Positions 32,016 to 42,464 of a DNA stretch of 64,000 bases are shown here, piece after piece. Positions within the stretch are counted from its first letter, which is position 1; the number at the start of each line of letters is the position of its first letter. The translations under genes and the position numbers were made by a program. This DNA is from Lepidostoma basale (taxonomy: Eukaryota > Arthropoda > Insecta > Trichoptera > Lepidostomatidae): positions 1,984,001-2,048,000 of the forward strand of contig JAHDVF020001018.1 of the NCBI GenBank assembly GCA_022606425.2. Reading direction: 5' to 3'. The notes under the pieces are model-generated. The model had not been told where the DNA came from and did no database searches. It saw only the letters and a program-made list of their open reading frames with translations.

Positions 32016-33038
32016 TGAGGCTGATTATGCAATGCAATATAGGGGAGTCTGGTGGTAATACCTTTATTTACTAAATAGTTAGAAATGAGGAAAAAATCAC
32101 ACCTGTAGGTAGGAAAATGTTTTATGTTTTTATGAATAAAATATTTATTGCGGCAATTTTTTCTTTAATGTGGAAATGTTAACTACTCAATCTCCTCGTT
32201 AATACTATAATATTCGAATGTTAACAAATGCTTTTCGTGTGTCTTAAAACACCCGAGATCGTAATCGATTGTGAAATTTAATGTTATTGTTGTCTCGCTA
32301 AGTGAGGTACAGATGTAAAAAGCGTTCTCAGGGAAATCTCCATAGAAATGTATGGTAATTGTCTCTAAATAATCGTAAAATTAGTTATTTAAAGCTGTTC
32401 TATGCGTATTAATGAGAAAATATACCTAAATAGTTATTAAACTCACCGCAAACGACGATTAAATACACATTATACGAATTTTAGAAGGCTCACTATCAAT
32501 TTATTATTTAATTCTCATAATGGTCGTTTGTCTGGGAAAACGTCGTCGCCGAGGCGCTCCGAACTGTTCCGAAGCGTCCGATCGGATCCGACGGCGGCGA
32601 GTCCACTACGGGCCCGAAATTAATAAAGCATTAAACCGACATAAATTAATTGATCTGATGATGATACTGGCGCCACGGAATGTTGAATCAATAACTAAAA
32701 AAAAGAAAAACTACAAAATGAATTAAAATTATTGTAATTAAGCAATAAATATACTTTTTATTCTTTCGAATTCGTGCATTTGGGAGTAGCGGTCTCGAAC
32801 GGGTGATTTGGACGCGTTATTTATGGGACGATAAAATTATACAAATATTTATTATTATCGGTCTTGGCTTTCATGCTTGCCGATCGACAATTTTATTTCA
32901 CCACGTCGCGCGTCGGTAGATCTCACACAAAAAGATGCGCAGGACTGTTTGTCGCCGAATAACGTACATATTTTTTGTGAATGTATACTTATACTTGTAT
33001 ACGAATCCTGGATTTCACCCATGGTGGGTGATTCATGA
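32016..33038. other. Unique region with a CpG-rich open frame
   Basis: 32520-32726 (plus) is a 68-codon frame (MVVCLGKRRRRGAPNCSEAS, then DRIRRRRVHYGPEI) in CpG-rich DNA (32545-32620) unlike its neighbours. Another CpG-containing patch is at 32780-32960. No domain, signal peptide or splice pairing is recognised. It could be part of a host transcript or an old TE. Confidence 0.3.
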
Positions 33039-33118
33039 AATTTAATTGTATCTCAATAGAGACGAAGATGCAAACTGGAAACTGAATATGGTTGATCATG
33101 GTGTTTACAGGACTTATT

Positions 33119-34706
33119 ATTATTATTATTATTTTGTTGAAAAAACTCCTTACATCATTAAAGCGCAAGCCAAATCGATGTAAAGGGTGAAATAAAAGAA
33201 TATCAAAGGAAATATACATAGAACCATATGAATAGGAAAAGCCAGTTATCTGCTTGCTGCCTTTATCATAAGGGCATTTACGAATTCGCCATAATTGCAT
33301 CCAAAGAGGTCTATCTCTTTTGCAACCTCATTTAAGAGACGAATCGCCTTCAATACAGGAGAACTTCGAAGGGCCTCTGTGCGGCAATTTGGGGCATAAA
33401 ATAATATATGCCCCCTTGCTCTGCTATAACTATGGGGAACGTACAGATTCAGCTCTCTCAGCACTCCTGGATTGAAAACACCTCCGGATAACAGTTTAAA
33501 AAAATGCTTTCCCAGAAAGATCATTCTACGAGCTTCAAGAGTGTTGAAAACCAACACTCCTGAGAGAAATAGTGAGGGGTACATAAAAGGATAACAGTTA
33601 TACTCCCTTAGGTATAAATACCTTAAAAATCGTTTCTGGATCCTTTCCAGCTCCAAGATGACTGTTCTTTCTCTGGGGTCCCAAATGATAGAGCAGTACT
33701 CCAAGTTACTGCGAACCAGCGCTTCATACAGTCGACGGATCGCCGTTGTGTTTGAAAAAGATCTTGCGTTCCGTAAAACAAAACCAAGCATTTTGTTGGC
33801 TCGCATGATAATGTTAGATAGATGTATTTTAAATGTGAAGTTGGACTCAAACGTGATACCCAGATCCTTAATATGATCAACACGCTGTAAATAGGTATTG
33901 TTCATCTGGTATGGGAATAATTGAGTATTTCCAGATCGAGTATATTTAATTACAGAGCATATACTAAATGGTATACTAAATGGCAAGTTGTTGTCATCCG
34001 ACCACTTTAACAACCTATTAATATCATTTTGTAGGAGAAATGAATCATTAGAATTTTCTATAGCTCTAAATAGCTTCAGATCGTCGGCAAAAAGAAGATA
34101 ATTAGATGATTCAATGTAATTATCAATGTCATTGATATACAGAAGAAACAAAAGCGGCCCCAAATTTGAACCCTGGGGGATTCCTGAATTTGCTATGAAG
34201 CTATCTGAATTATGATGATTATACACTACATATTGTTTTCGATTAAATAGGTAGGATGCCATTAATCCCAAAAGATTGTAGGCAAATCCATAATTGTTAA
34301 GTTTTTTTAATAAAATGGCGTGATCGACCTTATCGAATGCCTTTTCAAAATCCGTGTAAATGACATCGACGGGAATAAATTTTTCTAGTGAATTGTTAAC
34401 AAACGACGAAAGATTAAGTAGGTTGGTTACGGGCGATCTAGTCGGTCTGAATCCGTGCTGGTTTTCACTGAGCTGATTCTCGCATTGTCTGTATATGTAG
34501 GAATGGAGAATGGACTCAAGAAGCTTAGCGGGAGCTGAGAGTACAGCCACTGGTCTGTAGTTATCGATCAATATCTTGCTTCCCTTTTTGAAGATTGGCG
34601 TGACTTTGATAAGTTTCCATCTGTCGGGGAAAGCATTCTTGCACACTATCAAACTAAATATATGATGCAAAGGAGATATGAGTTGCGTAGAAAACGCTTT
34701 TAACCT
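33119..34706 (-). mobile_element. LINE-T, 5'-truncated Jockey/I-like LINE inserted in MITE-L
   Basis: The insertion interrupts the MITE-L sequence GGACTTAT|GACCTG. It is oriented on the minus strand, with its 3' end a (TAA)n run at 33117-33133. Flanking TTAT may be the target duplication. Inside are the last 474 codons of the polyprotein and a 3' UTR (33196-33245) that ends in the segment shared with SINE-A. The endonuclease and the first part of the RT are absent, consistent with 5' truncation during target-primed reverse transcription. Confidence 0.85.
33246..34670 (-). CDS. Non-LTR retrotransposon reverse transcriptase (partial, 474 codons)
   Basis: A long uninterrupted frame, the largest coding segment in the window. 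Motifs in order: WKLIKVTPIFKKGSKILIDN with YRPVAVLS (about residues 17-45, RT blocks 1-2), QHGFRPTRSPVTNLL (70-85), VIYTDFEKAFDKVDH (104-118), SGIPQGSNLGPLLFLLYIND (163-182), LLFADDLKLF (192-201, catalytic FADD intact), the post-RT block DLGITFESNFTF, and a C-terminal LELERIQKRFLRYLYLREY region to the natural stop. Positions 228-236 read LPFSIPFSIC: a 12-bp tandem duplication (33970-33995 region) where related elements have a single LPFSxxKC-type sequence. The N-terminal apurinic endonuclease and RT start are missing, and no promoter is expected. The first ATG is internal, so it is unlikely to be translated as such. Jockey/I-like placement is from motif memory; clade uncertain. Confidence 0.88.
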   Translation of the reverse strand: MHHIFSLIVCKNAFPDRWKLIKVTPIFKKGSKILIDNYRPVAVLSAPAKLLESILHSYIYRQCENQLSENQHGFRPTRSPVTNLLNLSSFVNNSLEKFIPVDVIYTDFEKAFDKVDHAILLKKLNNYGFAYNLLGLMASYLFNRKQYVVYNHHNSDSFIANSGIPQGSNLGPLLFLLYINDIDNYIESSNYLLFADDLKLFRAIENSNDSFLLQNDINRLLKWSDDNNLPFSIPFSICSVIKYTRSGNTQLFPYQMNNTYLQRVDHIKDLGITFESNFTFKIHLSNIIMRANKMLGFVLRNARSFSNTTAIRRLYEALVRSNLEYCSIIWDPRERTVILELERIQKRFLRYLYLREYNCYPFMYPSLFLSGVLVFNTLEARRMIFLGKHFFKLLSGGVFNPGVLRELNLYVPHSYSRARGHILFYAPNCRTEALRSSPVLKAIRLLNEVAKEIDLFGCNYGEFVNALMIKAASR

Positions 34707-35659
34707 TTATGACCTGTCATTGGTTGGGTTAAGCGCACGCTTTATGTAATTACAACATTCCCCATTCCACCATTCTTTATGACCATGTAAGCCAAATTTT
34801 CGTAGGTTGTATATATGCTACAAATCTATACTTATCTTCACATGTCAGTTTCAATACGCCATCTATGTAGATTTGATTACATATGTTAATCTTTTTAAGA
34901 TTAATCTATATAATCCACACACTAACGCCATCTATGGAGATTAATTTTTAGCATTTAGCAAACTACTTTATTAACACAATGTGAAGGCTATCGCCATTAG
35001 CGCATTGTTTAGAAGCCGTCTGGAGATATCACTCCTATCTATATGCCGAAGAATTGACCAGAATGATTACAAATATTACAAATATTAAAATTAATCTCCA
35101 TAGATGGCGTTAGTGTGTGGATTATATAGATTAATCTTAAAAAGATTAACATATGTAATCAAATCTACATAGATGGCGTATTGAAACTGACATGTGAAGA
35201 TAGGTATAGATTTGTAGCATATATACAACCTCCAAAAATTTATCTTACATGGTCATAAAGAAAATAGGTGGAATGGGGAATGTTGTAATTACATAAATGA
35301 CAGGTCATAAGTCCTGTAAACACCTTGATCAACCATATTCAGTTTCCAGTTTGCATCTTCGTCTCTATTGAGATACAATTAAATTTAACGTACATATTGT
35401 TTATTGCAGCGATGGACATTAAATGGGGAATTAACTGTTTTATTTCACGACTCCAAAATACACCATAAACCACACAGCGGGTAAACTATTCATACAACTT
35501 TACAAGGAGTGCTTTAGTTTGGCGTTTTCTCGCGTAAATTAAGCTAATTAAGGGTCCGCGTCGATTCGTTATGGATCCAATCGACGCATGAGGTAAACAA
35601 CTAAGCATAGAATAAATTAAATGTATTTACGAGTTTTTGATGAACAAGGACAAAGTTTT

Positions 35660-35725
35660 TTCCACTTTTAAGTTTATTTTTCTCGACAAGTTTCGAAGGC
35701 CTTCATTATCGAGAGAACAATATAA
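35660..35725 (-). repeat. HH-F hammerhead-like repeat (degenerate)
   Basis: Minus strand: TTCTC, TCGATAATGAAGG, CCTTCGAAACTTGTC, GAGAAAAA. Helix I (TTCTC/GAGAA) is preserved, but the core reads TCGATAA. Confidence 0.5.
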
Positions 35726-35801
35726 ACTAACCAAAATTATTTTAAACTAAATACAAACTTGTAATTATAAAAGTTTAAAAAAAAATAAAATAGCGTATTT
35801 T

Positions 35802-36602
35802 TTAACCCTTAACGTACCGTGTTCAAAACAAAACGCTCGCTCCCATGTGGTCAATTCAGTTTACCGCTAACTTTATCTAAATATCAAGCATATGACTCGA
35901 TGAATAAAATTTAATTTATGTCATCTTGTAGGGAATTTCATTAGGAATAGATCGATATCTATAACATACATGGATTATTTGAAAAACATATCATTATTAA
36001 TTTTTTTCTGGAACCATGCGATTTCTGATATGGAATGCGTCACAGCATACGAGCAACTGGCACCAAGTATAAACTTGTCTCCGCGCCGCTTGCCGCGCCG
36101 CGGCCGGCGGGGCGAGACTTTACGAGATTTTACGTATGATAAAGGCACCTAGGCAAAATGTATAGTACGTTCAAGACAACGAGTACGTATTAATATTTGT
36201 CCCTTTCGGTAAAGTGTTAATATTTTCACAGTTCTGATATTATTAAGTTGCGTGCTGCGTTTCCGTCCACAGTCGGTATTATTACGTATCTATTGAAAAG
36301 GCCAAACATATAATTTATAATACGTTCAAAACAGCGAGTAAGTATTTGTCACTTTTGATAAAGTTGTAAATATTAGCAAAACAAATTCTACCTTAACACG
36401 AATGAAGGTGAGGGCAGTCTTAGAATTTTTTTTTGGGATGAAGGAAGTAATTTTTTGCTTTTTTTTTTATTACGAAATATTGAGAACACTTCAATGGAGG
36501 ATTACAATTTTTTTTATAATATTAGGGTCCATAGGTTTTAAGAAAATCAACTTTAAATTGGCAGTGGAAACTCAATTGACCACATGGCAACGCGACGGTT
36601 AA
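35802..36602. mobile_element. TTAA-bounded element with subterminal inverted repeats
   Basis: TTAA at 35802-35805 and 36599-36602. The left end is TTAACCCTTAACGTACCG; the right end read inward is TTAACCGTCGCGTTGCC. CCATGTGGTCAATT is present in both arms in opposite orientation (left 35853-35866, right about 36577-36590), followed by CAGTTT / GAGTTT. The interior includes a strongly GC-rich knot at 36080-36115 and no transposase. piggyBac-like non-autonomous element by inference. Confidence 0.7.
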
Positions 36603-37097
36603 AAGGTTCGGTTTTTTAACTGGTAACATTGTTTTTACAGACTGTACATTTAAAAGTTGACAGTTGATTTGTAATAAATACATTTTGCCATTTTACCATG
36701 AATAGACTGACGTCAGAAGAGCGCTTGCAAATTGTGCAAATTTATTTTGAAAATCATGGTTTGTTTTGCAAAACTTATCATGCACTACGTCCATTGTACG
36801 GTCGACATAATCGTCCATCGGAGCAAGTTATTCGGAAGACCGTGGATTGTTTTCGCACCACGTAAACTCTAGTGGATAATACGCATCCAAAAATACTGCA
36901 ATAATTGTCGAAAATTGAACTTCACGATTGCGCTTCAATCGAGCTAGCCGTGGCGCTCACATGCCTGAAATCATATTTAAACAATAATGACATTAAATTA
37001 TTTATTAAATAAAGCCAATATCTTAGACATTTATATCATTTTATTGTACTTTTTTTCATTTTGAATATGCATTGTATATCTCTAAAAAACACCCTTT
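36603..37097 (+). mobile_element. Internally deleted mariner-like element
   Basis: The left end AAGGTTCGGTTTTTTA resembles the inverse of the right end (AAGGGTGTTTTTTAG read from 37096 inward). It encodes the transposase N-terminus (36698-36865) and, after decayed sequence, a C-terminal CRGARMPEII- or SRGAHMPEIIFKQ-type end near 36945-36985, so most of the catalytic domain is deleted. It starts directly at the TTAA of the neighbouring element. Confidence 0.65.
36698..36865 (+). pseudogene. Mariner-like transposase N-terminus (truncated)
   Basis: 55 codons from ATG 36698 to TAA 36863-36865: MNRLTSEERLQIVQIYFENH, then CKTYHALRPLYGRHNRPSEQ and VIRKTVDCFRTT. This is the first helix-turn-helix region seen at the start of many insect mariner-like proteins (ALRPxxGxHNRPxExxI). 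The usual continuation (V.D....R) is visible only as VDNTHPKILQ after the stop. No DDE residues remain. Confidence 0.75.
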
Positions 37098-37139
37098 AGT
37101 TATCTGTTGTATCATATTTTTTTATGAATTAAAGACACT

Positions 37140-37505
37140 GAAATCAAAAGTCGAATAAATGCCGTAGAAATGACGAAATAAAGAAGAAATGAAAGGCAGA
37201 TGATTGCATCATAAGTAAAATTAAAAAGGATCCCTGAGATGGTTTGGACATATAGAATGAATAGGCAAGATAAGAATGGTTAAAATGTTGTATACAATCA
37301 GTGTGTGTGGAAAGAGAAGCCGTGGAAGACCAAGGTAACCATGGCATGAACAAATTAATCAAATCCTGTAAGGCGGTCACATTCGAAGTCGGAAAAATCG
37401 ACGAGCTTGCATGTTACGATGCATGGATGTGGAGGAAGCTAGAGAAGTATGTCTTTTTGCCTAATCCTCCGGGGAAACGGCAGATGGTTAGTTAGTTACT
37501 TAGTT
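37140..37505 (+). pseudogene. LINE-A 3' fragment with (TTAG) tail
   Basis: SRINAVEMT, NEEMKGR-like shift, then MNRQDKNG.NVVYNQCVWKR, CMDVEEARE and PPGETA, followed by GTTAGTTAGTTACTTAG at 37484-37500. Subtype with KRSRGRPR. Many indels. Confidence 0.7.
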
Positions 37506-38170
37506 TTTATTCCGTGAACTTCGACACCAAAATGATAAAACCTTTCAACGTTCTGACACGTTGTTTAAATTAGATACCTAAATAAATAGAAACTTAATAT
37601 CATACGAACTAGACATTTCATAAATTATAAAATTTATTAAGTATTAAGAAAATAGTATTAACAGCCAAAAATTGTCATTTTAAGCCCAACATTTTACATG
37701 TTCCCATTATCATCATTTTCTTCTATATTTAATATCACTTTTTATTGTGGATGTAAATTTGAATAAATTTGTGAATACATTGTATTTTCCTAACACTTTT
37801 TAGCATTTATCACGGAAAGAAAGTGCTTGGTAATTTTTTTTTTATGTGCCTTAAACGGTCTTATATTCATGTACAGCCGCTGGTTCATAGATTGGTTAAT
37901 TGCCTCCAATGTGCAGATACTTATCGATGGATTTATATGTATTTTAATTATTAAATTATGGGTCCGGTATTTGATAGACACGTTATTTGGCTTAGTTTAT
38001 TGGGTGTAATAATCGTAAATAAATGCTGGTTTTTGAACAAAGTCTGTGGCCATTGTTTGGCGGTATTTTCACTATAAAATTTCAACTTTGAACTATGCAA
38101 AATCCACGCGTTTATGAAGCAATGCATCGAGCATGATAGTATTTTGTGTATTGTTAGTTTTTGTTTTAAT
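37506..38170. other. AT-rich stretch, nothing recognised
   Basis: Open frames (for example 37827-38009) lack motifs. No repeat match noticed. Confidence 0.35.
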
Positions 38171-38645
38171 AATATGTGTTATAGGAATGACACGTTTCGT
38201 CTTGTTAAGGTTTCGACAGATTTCAGATCTAAGCTGAAGAAAACCCATATTTTCCAAATCCTGCAAAATAAGGCTATCCGTTTATCGCTTGGTGCGCCTT
38301 CATGGACCAGGATCACACAACTGCACCTAGAATCGGGAATCCTGATGATAGATGAATTCATTCTGAAATTTGCCGAACGTTTTTACAAAGGACTCCCTTC
38401 ACACCCTAACCCCACAATAAAAGACCTCTCAAATTACGACCCAAACACCTCCAGCCGTCACAAGCTTCCAAAATCGATCCTCCTTCAGAGGAACACTCCG
38501 GGCCACACAAATCATGCCCCCGCATAAACTAACAACCCACCAAATCACCTTCCAACAATGTTCCCATCAGACGTAAGAGAAATAGCCACATGAGCTGAAC
38601 CTCTGTAAGCTAGAAGATCCAAGTCCAAGTTATATTTCATATCCA
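38171..38645 (+). pseudogene. LINE-J2 3' end inserted in an HH-B repeat
   Basis: HH-B remnant GAATGACACGTTTCGTC at 38185-38205, then the J2 frame ILQNKAIRLSLGAPSWTRIT, QLHLESGILMIDEFILKFAE and SILLQRNTPGHTNHAPA with stop at 38525-38527, 3' UTR, and tail AAGATCCAAGTCCAAG ending 38632. It is the cleanest J2 end, with 137 codons open. The other HH-B half lies at 38810-38905. Confidence 0.8.
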
Positions 38646-38809
38646 ATTTTAAACTTGCATATTTTGTTCTATTATACTTTCTAATCGATAGCGAATATCA
38701 ATCAGATGCAGTGTTCATATTTAGATTTAAAACACGCCTTAATGCGCCCTTGAGGTGATTACACCACAAAAAGGGCGCTTTAAAAGTTAGTATATTATCA
38801 TTATTACTA

Positions 38810-38905
38810 AGGTTTTATAAAATGTTGAAAAACATTTCGTAATGTCATTGCAAGGCAAAACATGTCATTCCCATAAAATATTATAAATCTTCTAGAAAAC
38901 AGACG
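38810..38905 (+). repeat. HH-B half element
   Basis: AACATTTCGTAATGTCATTG, AGGCAAAACATGTCATTCCC, ATCTTCTAGAAAACAG. Probably the right half of the HH-B copy whose left half is at 38171-38205. Confidence 0.55.
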
Positions 38906-40354
38906 TATTAATTTGTATTCCAGACTCCAACGCATCATTTTCCGGACCCAGATATCTTTATTTAGGAATCTAACGTGTTATCTCTATGGGCAAAGTAAAT
39001 GCTTCTTTATTTATATCAATCAACATGGGAGGCGTGTGAAAATTTTGTTAATTTAATGGTGTAAAATAATCCTGCAAATTGTCGAATATAAAACATTACC
39101 AGAATAAAATGCTATTATGTTTTAGGATAGTAAGAGTCAAGGATTTGTCAGTAATTAAAACGCTAATTTGACTTGAATAACAATACTTGTGTATTATTAC
39201 AAGTCGGTGAACCATGCTACGTAATCTGAACATGGGTACAACTAACTACACGTGCATATGCCAAAACTGGTTAGTCAAATTGTGAGTACATATGTAATTA
39301 TGTCATATTTATAAATAGCATTCTCTAGTTACGGATGCGTATTTATATCAACGCACAAACACACACAAAAATGATAATAATGAATTAATAATTAATAGTT
39401 TTATTACAATAAAAAAAAGAGATTAATCTTAATTAGAAGATAATGAACAACAATAAAAAATTATCAAAAATAATAATCCTTTGTAATATGTATTCCACTT
39501 GATTTTTACATTATTAAATAAAAAAATAAATGAAAGATTCATAAATCTAGAAAATGGCAGCGAACCGACGAAACAGGTATCAGTTCAAAAATCAATTTAA
39601 ATTAAACTAAATACATAAAATTACGATTTTTTTAAATATATATTTTTTTCATTATTTATAATGAAATTATATCATGTTATTTCTAAATAACATATCTTTT
39701 TCCTATAAATATTTTTTACAGAAAGAAATTACGTATTTAAATTGAGTTAATTACGGAATTATTTTTAAAATTGATTTAATTCACAATACAAAAGCGAAAC
39801 CGGGTAGAAGATTAATAAAAACGATTGTGATAAAATGTGGTTCGAATATTCAAATCAAATAAAATATGGTTTAATTAGTTATTTTTTTAAATACATATTT
39901 TTTATATTACAATTGTAAAAAAATATATTTAAAAGTAAAATTTTATTTCAAGAAATATGTAACATTACTAATTGTAAAATTTTCAGATATTTAGTTTGCG
40001 CTTCCTTTTCAGTGTATTTTTTTTAAAATATGACGTCGTGATCGTACGTCCATAATTGATTGAGCAATAAGATGGCGTCCGTAGACAAACTGTCATTTGA
40101 AATTTCTCGCAAAAAAACTGTATTTGGCTATTGTTATTATATATTGTAGTATTTTTTGGAATGTGAGATGGTTTAAAAAAGTTCTATATACATGTGCGGA
40201 CATCGCCGTGGGTGGTTTATTGTTTTTATGGTGATTACAAATGGCAAAAAATATATTATACGGTATACCTCTTCAATCCAAGTTGTTGCTTCGCTCTGCC
40301 ATGAAAATGCCAACGGTGGGTGAGCATAGTATCTAAATTTTCGAAATTTCATTA
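38906..40354. other. AT-rich stretch with an HH-D-like scrap
   Basis: No gene recognised. At 39550-39590 AATGGCAGCGAACCGACGAA and ACAGGTA resembles a decayed HH-D core. The remainder is very AT-rich without motifs. Confidence 0.35.
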
Positions 40355-40625
40355 TGTTTCATCTGTCTCCTACCGGGCCCTCAGTGTCCCTCAATTTTCC
40401 CCTCCAATATCAGTTGGAGAAGGTGGTACTTTTCCCCATGAAACCCAGATATATATGATCCAGATGTGAAATTTTCCGAACCTTGATAGTTGATAAATGT
40501 TCCCTGTCAACTCCAGCTTGCCTCAGGACTTCGGTATTGGTAACCATGCCTGTTCAGGGAATTCTGAGCATTCAGCTATAGAGTCACATTTCAAATGCTT
40601 CCAGTCTGTTTATTGTGTTGATTTT
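40355..40625 (-). pseudogene. LINE-R C-terminal fragment
   Basis: Minus-strand frames: MVTNTEVLRQAGVDREHLST, IKVRKISHLDHIYLG, then KLRDTEGPVGDR. The layout VTNxEVLRxxG..RxLLxxIKxRKxxYLGHI is the post-RT region of an RTE-like LINE. The same family's last part is at 55021-55255. Confidence 0.65.
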
Positions 40626-40854
40626 TTAATAAACAACAATTGATAATTATATTAAACGCATTGAAATGGAGATCTTTTTAAATATTAGATTAGAATTGAG
40701 TACACAATACACTAGCGATGTAGAAATGGTGTGTTACCATAAACTATTTTAAAACTTATAGAATACTGACGTTTTACAATTAATGGAATACTTTGAAATT
40801 ATAAAAAAAAAATATTGAATTAACAGCATCACTATGTTATGTTAGCTTTACATA

Positions 40855-41255
40855 TAGACGTATGTGTGGTAGAACGATGTACGACAGAATCTAAAATGCT
40901 GATATTAGGAAGGAATGTAGAGCGAAAGAAGGTATTATGAACAAAATTATGAAAGGTTCGTTGCGTTGGTTCGGACATATGGAGCACATGGGTGAAGAAA
41001 GAATGGTTAAAAAAGTATACGTTAACGATATAAATGGAGTAAGGAGTCGAGGTAGACCGAGAAAAACATGGCATGACCAAATTAATCAAATATTAAAGGT
41101 TGGTCATGTCAGAAGCCGGAAGAATCGACGTACGTGTATGACTCGATGTATGAATGTGGAGGACGCTAGAGAGGTGTTACAGGATGTGGCGGTCCATTTT
41201 CTCTGCCTTCCCCCGCGGGGAAACGGCGTGATGGTTTGTTGTTGTTGTTGTACAT
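40855..41255 (+). pseudogene. LINE-A 3' portion with (TTG)n tail
   Basis: RRMCGRTMYDRI, stop in place of SNA, DIRKECRAKE, then an open MNKIMKGSLRWFGHMEHMGE through RKNRRTCMTRCMNVEDAREV. A short deletion in the CQDRVVW block shifts the frame, then GNGVMV and GTTTGTTGTTGTTGTTG at 41234-41250. Confidence 0.8.
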
Positions 41256-41835
41256 ATATAAAACTTTTAAATGAATCTGTTTATTATAACCCTGTATTGG
41301 CCTCAACCTTTTTGGCAAGTTTCTCTATTTCGGGATCATTGTGTGGAACTTTCTTGATTGTAAATTAATTAAGTGATCTCTCTGAGATCCTTGACCGCAG
41401 CTGGCGGGAGCCGCTGACTGAAATGGCCAGAAAATTGATATTGGTTGCTTTTAAATTGTAAGTATCCCAGAAGATGGGGGTATTTCTTAATATGGCCTTA
41501 GAGGTACTCAGTGGTCTGTTCATTCTCATTTGCAAGAAGTGGAAGATACATTTATGTCACCAGAACAGGACTTCGTTATTTCTTATAAAAAATATCGTAA
41601 AATAAAAATGGGAAAATAATTCATTATATTATATAAAACACGTGAAAATTCACATTTCTGTAGGTTTTTCTTTGATGTAAAGTATAAGTTCTAAATACGT
41701 TCAGTTGTTTCTTTTATGAAAGAAGCTTGAATTCAATGATGGACATTTGTTGCACGAAAAATAAGATATGAATGTTTTTCCTCTTTCAAAACTTTAGTGT
41801 TTTTAATGGAAAATTTTACTACAATATTTTTTTTC
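41256..41835. other. No recognised feature
   Basis: No gene, RNA or repeat family member identified. Confidence 0.3.
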
Positions 41836-41935
41836 TTTTGAGTTTATTTTTATCGACATGTTTCGAAGTTCTCCCGATGATGAAGGTGTAAGCCTTCGAA
41901 ACATGTAGAGAAAAATGAACTCAAAAGCGGAAAAA
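41836..41935 (+). repeat. HH-F compact palindrome with hammerhead-like unit
   Basis: Plus unit 41869-41912: TTCTC, CCGATGA, extra T, helix II GAAGG/CCTTC, GAAAC, AT, GTA, GAGAA. Helix I (5 bp) and helix II are perfect, but position 4 is C instead of U. Left of it is the inverted partner's GACATGTTTCGAAG. Overall a short foldback, with TTGAGTTTATTTTTATCG mirrored by GAAAAATGAACTCAA. Confidence 0.6.
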
Positions 41936-42039
41936 ACAGTGTTTTAATTAATTAAAAACTCATCATTATTGAATTTCACAGTGTTAACGCCTTGAGTATA
42001 TCTAAAATTAAAATTTTACTTATAAATACGTTATTATTT

Positions 42040-42400
42040 TTATTACAATGCATAAACGCTCGAAAAAATTATCTTTATGTCTTTCAAAACTGAAAAAATA
42101 AAATTTAATATTTATATTGTACAAAACAAAACACCGATTAAGGGCTTCTGTGTCCGAAACACGTTTGTATCTTAATTTTTTTTGTTGTATATAGTTCATA
42201 ACATCTTTCAAAACTGAACATAATTATTGTTTCTTGAACAATGATATAAAACTCCATATAATTAATACGAATGAAAACGTCATTTTTTTAGAAGTTTCAT
42301 TATATTTTATGGGAATGACATATGGTAATGCCTTAGAAGGGCGAAACATGTCATTCCCATAAAATATAATAAAACTTCATTCGTATTAATTAAAACTGAC
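42040..42400. repeat. HH-H scrap and HH-B palindrome
   Basis: At 42130-42170 CCGATTAAGGGCTTC, GTGTCCGAAACACG is hammerhead-like but degenerate. 42225-42400 is an HH-B palindrome: TATTGTTTCTTGAACAATG, GGGAATGACATATGG, AATGCCTTAGAAGGG, CGAAACATGTCATTCCC. The centre is shortened and the core is absent or altered. Confidence 0.6.
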
Positions 42401-42464
42401 CATATTTGTAAACAATTTTATAATATCTTCTATGTTCGCCATACTTCGTGTTGATGTTTTATAT

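Larger units (their letters stand above)
33046..35378. mobile_element. MITE-L: long-TIR TTAA element carrying a nested LINE
   Basis: TTAA at 33042-33045 and 35379-35382. Ends TTGTATCTC/GAGATACAA. Without the LINE the element is about 745 bp: the left arm (33046-33118 plus 34707-34950) and right arm (35096-35378) are inverted copies of roughly 290-320 bp, around a spacer of about 145 bp (34951-35095). The right arm lacks about 20 bp (GGTTGGGTTAAGCGCACGCT) present on the left. No transposase is encoded. piggyBac-type mobilisation is inferred from TTAA. Confidence 0.85.

Noticed and set aside
38740..38790. GC-rich inverted repeat GCGCCCTT...AAGGGCGC as a terminator or hairpin RNA gene
   Set aside because: It resembles the 3' end of the LINE family at 61035-61100 and is better explained as a retroelement remnant.
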